A stretch of 64,000 nt of DNA from Salinicoccus sp. Bachu38. Lineage in GTDB: Bacteria; Bacillota; Bacilli; Staphylococcales; Salinicoccaceae. The notes under the pieces were generated by a model. It was not told the DNA's origin. It made no database searches and was given only the letters and a program-made list of their open reading frames with translations. A program made the translations under genes and the position numbers. The DNA lies in contig NZ_CP138333.2 of the NCBI RefSeq assembly GCF_038561955.2, forward strand, positions 1,798,001-1,862,000, read 5' to 3'. Numbering within the stretch: position 1 is the stretch's first letter; each line of letters begins with the position of its first letter. Below, in pieces: positions 63,493 through 64,000 of the stretch.

Positions 63493-63972
63493 CTACTTGA
63501 CGGCTTCTTCGAACGCCTCCAGCCTGCGGTATTTGCCGCAATTGAAGATCAGCGGATCGCCATCTTCAAGCACCAGGTCATTCACCTTCCCGATGAATAG
63601 GACATGATCCCCTTCTGTATGCTCGTTGTAGACTTCACAGGAAAGCTGGCACAATGCATCTTCAATCACTGGCGCATCTCCCAGCTGTCCGAAGTCGAAT
63701 TTGTCCTCGAATTCCTTCTGGCCGGCGAATCGCATCGATTCCTCCTGCTGCTCGCAGGACAGCACGTTCACAGAGAACCTGCCGCTCTGGCGGATCCGAT
63801 CCAGCATCTTTGCCCTGTTTCCGATCGAGATTACGATCAGTTTCGGATCGAGGGAAACGGACATGAACGCGTTGGCGGTCATGCCGTATACTTCCCCGTC
63901 GATTTCCGTCGCGATCACGTTGACTCCTGTTGCGAATTTTCCCATGGCATTCCTGAACTTGCGATCATCCAT
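63493..63972 (-). CDS. Flavin reductase family protein (HpaC-like)
   Basis: It has 159 residues. FRNAMGKFATGVNVIATEIDGEVYGMTANAFMSVSLDPKLIVISI is the FMN-binding split-barrel signature, and the C-terminus has GDHVLFIGKVNDLVLEDGDPLIF. Such proteins reduce free FMN or FAD with NAD(P)H for a partner monooxygenase. No monooxygenase is in the window; it might lie beyond the right edge. It starts a run with the RibF-like gene (about 40 bp downstream) and the hydratase-family gene. Its upstream region is cut at 64000. Confidence 0.87.
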   Translation of the reverse strand: MDDRKFRNAMGKFATGVNVIATEIDGEVYGMTANAFMSVSLDPKLIVISIGNRAKMLDRIRQSGRFSVNVLSCEQQEESMRFAGQKEFEDKFDFGQLGDAPVIEDALCQLSCEVYNEHTEGDHVLFIGKVNDLVLEDGDPLIFNCGKYRRLEAFEEAVK

Positions 63973-64000
63973 TGGGCCTCATCCCTTCCTATACTTTTCT

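Overview
The window reads as chromosomal DNA of a Staphylococcaceae member with roughly balanced base composition, most like Salinicoccus or a close halotolerant relative. The basis is gene order and sequence resemblance recalled from the family: gatCA | putP | camS-ligA-pcrA-pcrB | purB | NETI/UPF0316 | nadE-pncB is the staphylococcal core order, while the codon choice is far more GC-rich than in Staphylococcus. Two BCCT/SSSF osmolyte-type transporters fit a salt-tolerant lifestyle. I saw no rRNA, tRNA, CRISPR array, prophage or insertion sequence. The left edge cuts through gatA.

Layout. 1-9.5 kb: tRNA-Gln amidotransferase, proline uptake with a structured leader, and the camS-ligA-pcrA-pcrB replication/repair and lipid operon. 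9.5-18 kb: a VanY-type carboxypeptidase, purB behind a paired PurBox, NAD salvage (nadE-pncB facing an MFS transporter and the nicotinamidase pncA), and a manganese pyrophosphatase. 18-25.5 kb: lactonase, an SOS-box-controlled yolD, an unusual folD, rpmG (too short for a 60-residue cut-off), a zinc-binding lipoprotein behind two Zur boxes, a candidate small RNA, a SigB-like promoter before a DUF2188 stress gene, an opine dehydrogenase and a Nudix hydrolase.

25.5-27 kb holds the most striking locus: a 59-residue secreted pre-peptide transcribed divergently from a 293-residue HTH-TPR regulator, with repeats in the 109-bp gap. This is the layout of an RRNPP (PlcR/PapR, NprR/NprX) peptide quorum-sensing pair; I do not recognise the peptide.

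27-47 kb: accessory metabolism and transport. This includes a lipoprotein resembling a subtilisin propeptide (Inhibitor I9), an iron alcohol dehydrogenase, GlcNAc use (nagE/nagA divergent, nagB further on), a BCCT transporter, aldehyde dehydrogenase plus DUF779 behind a cre box, AlkA with an M23 peptidase and a siderophore-binding lipoprotein, VanZ, ABC exporters, msrA, pcp and a VOC protein.

47-64 kb: a peptide-binding lipoprotein, then a seven-gene operon pxpB-pxpC-accB-accC-pxpA-NRAMP-DUF1445 that contains every module of a split biotin-dependent carboxylase and faces an N-carbamoyl amino-acid hydrolase. It is followed by a RocB-type M20 peptidase, a short UvrA paralogue, an EamA permease, a hydratase-family enzyme, a RibF-like protein and a flavin reductase. 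Most gene ends are marked by clear hairpin terminators, many of them bidirectional between convergent genes.
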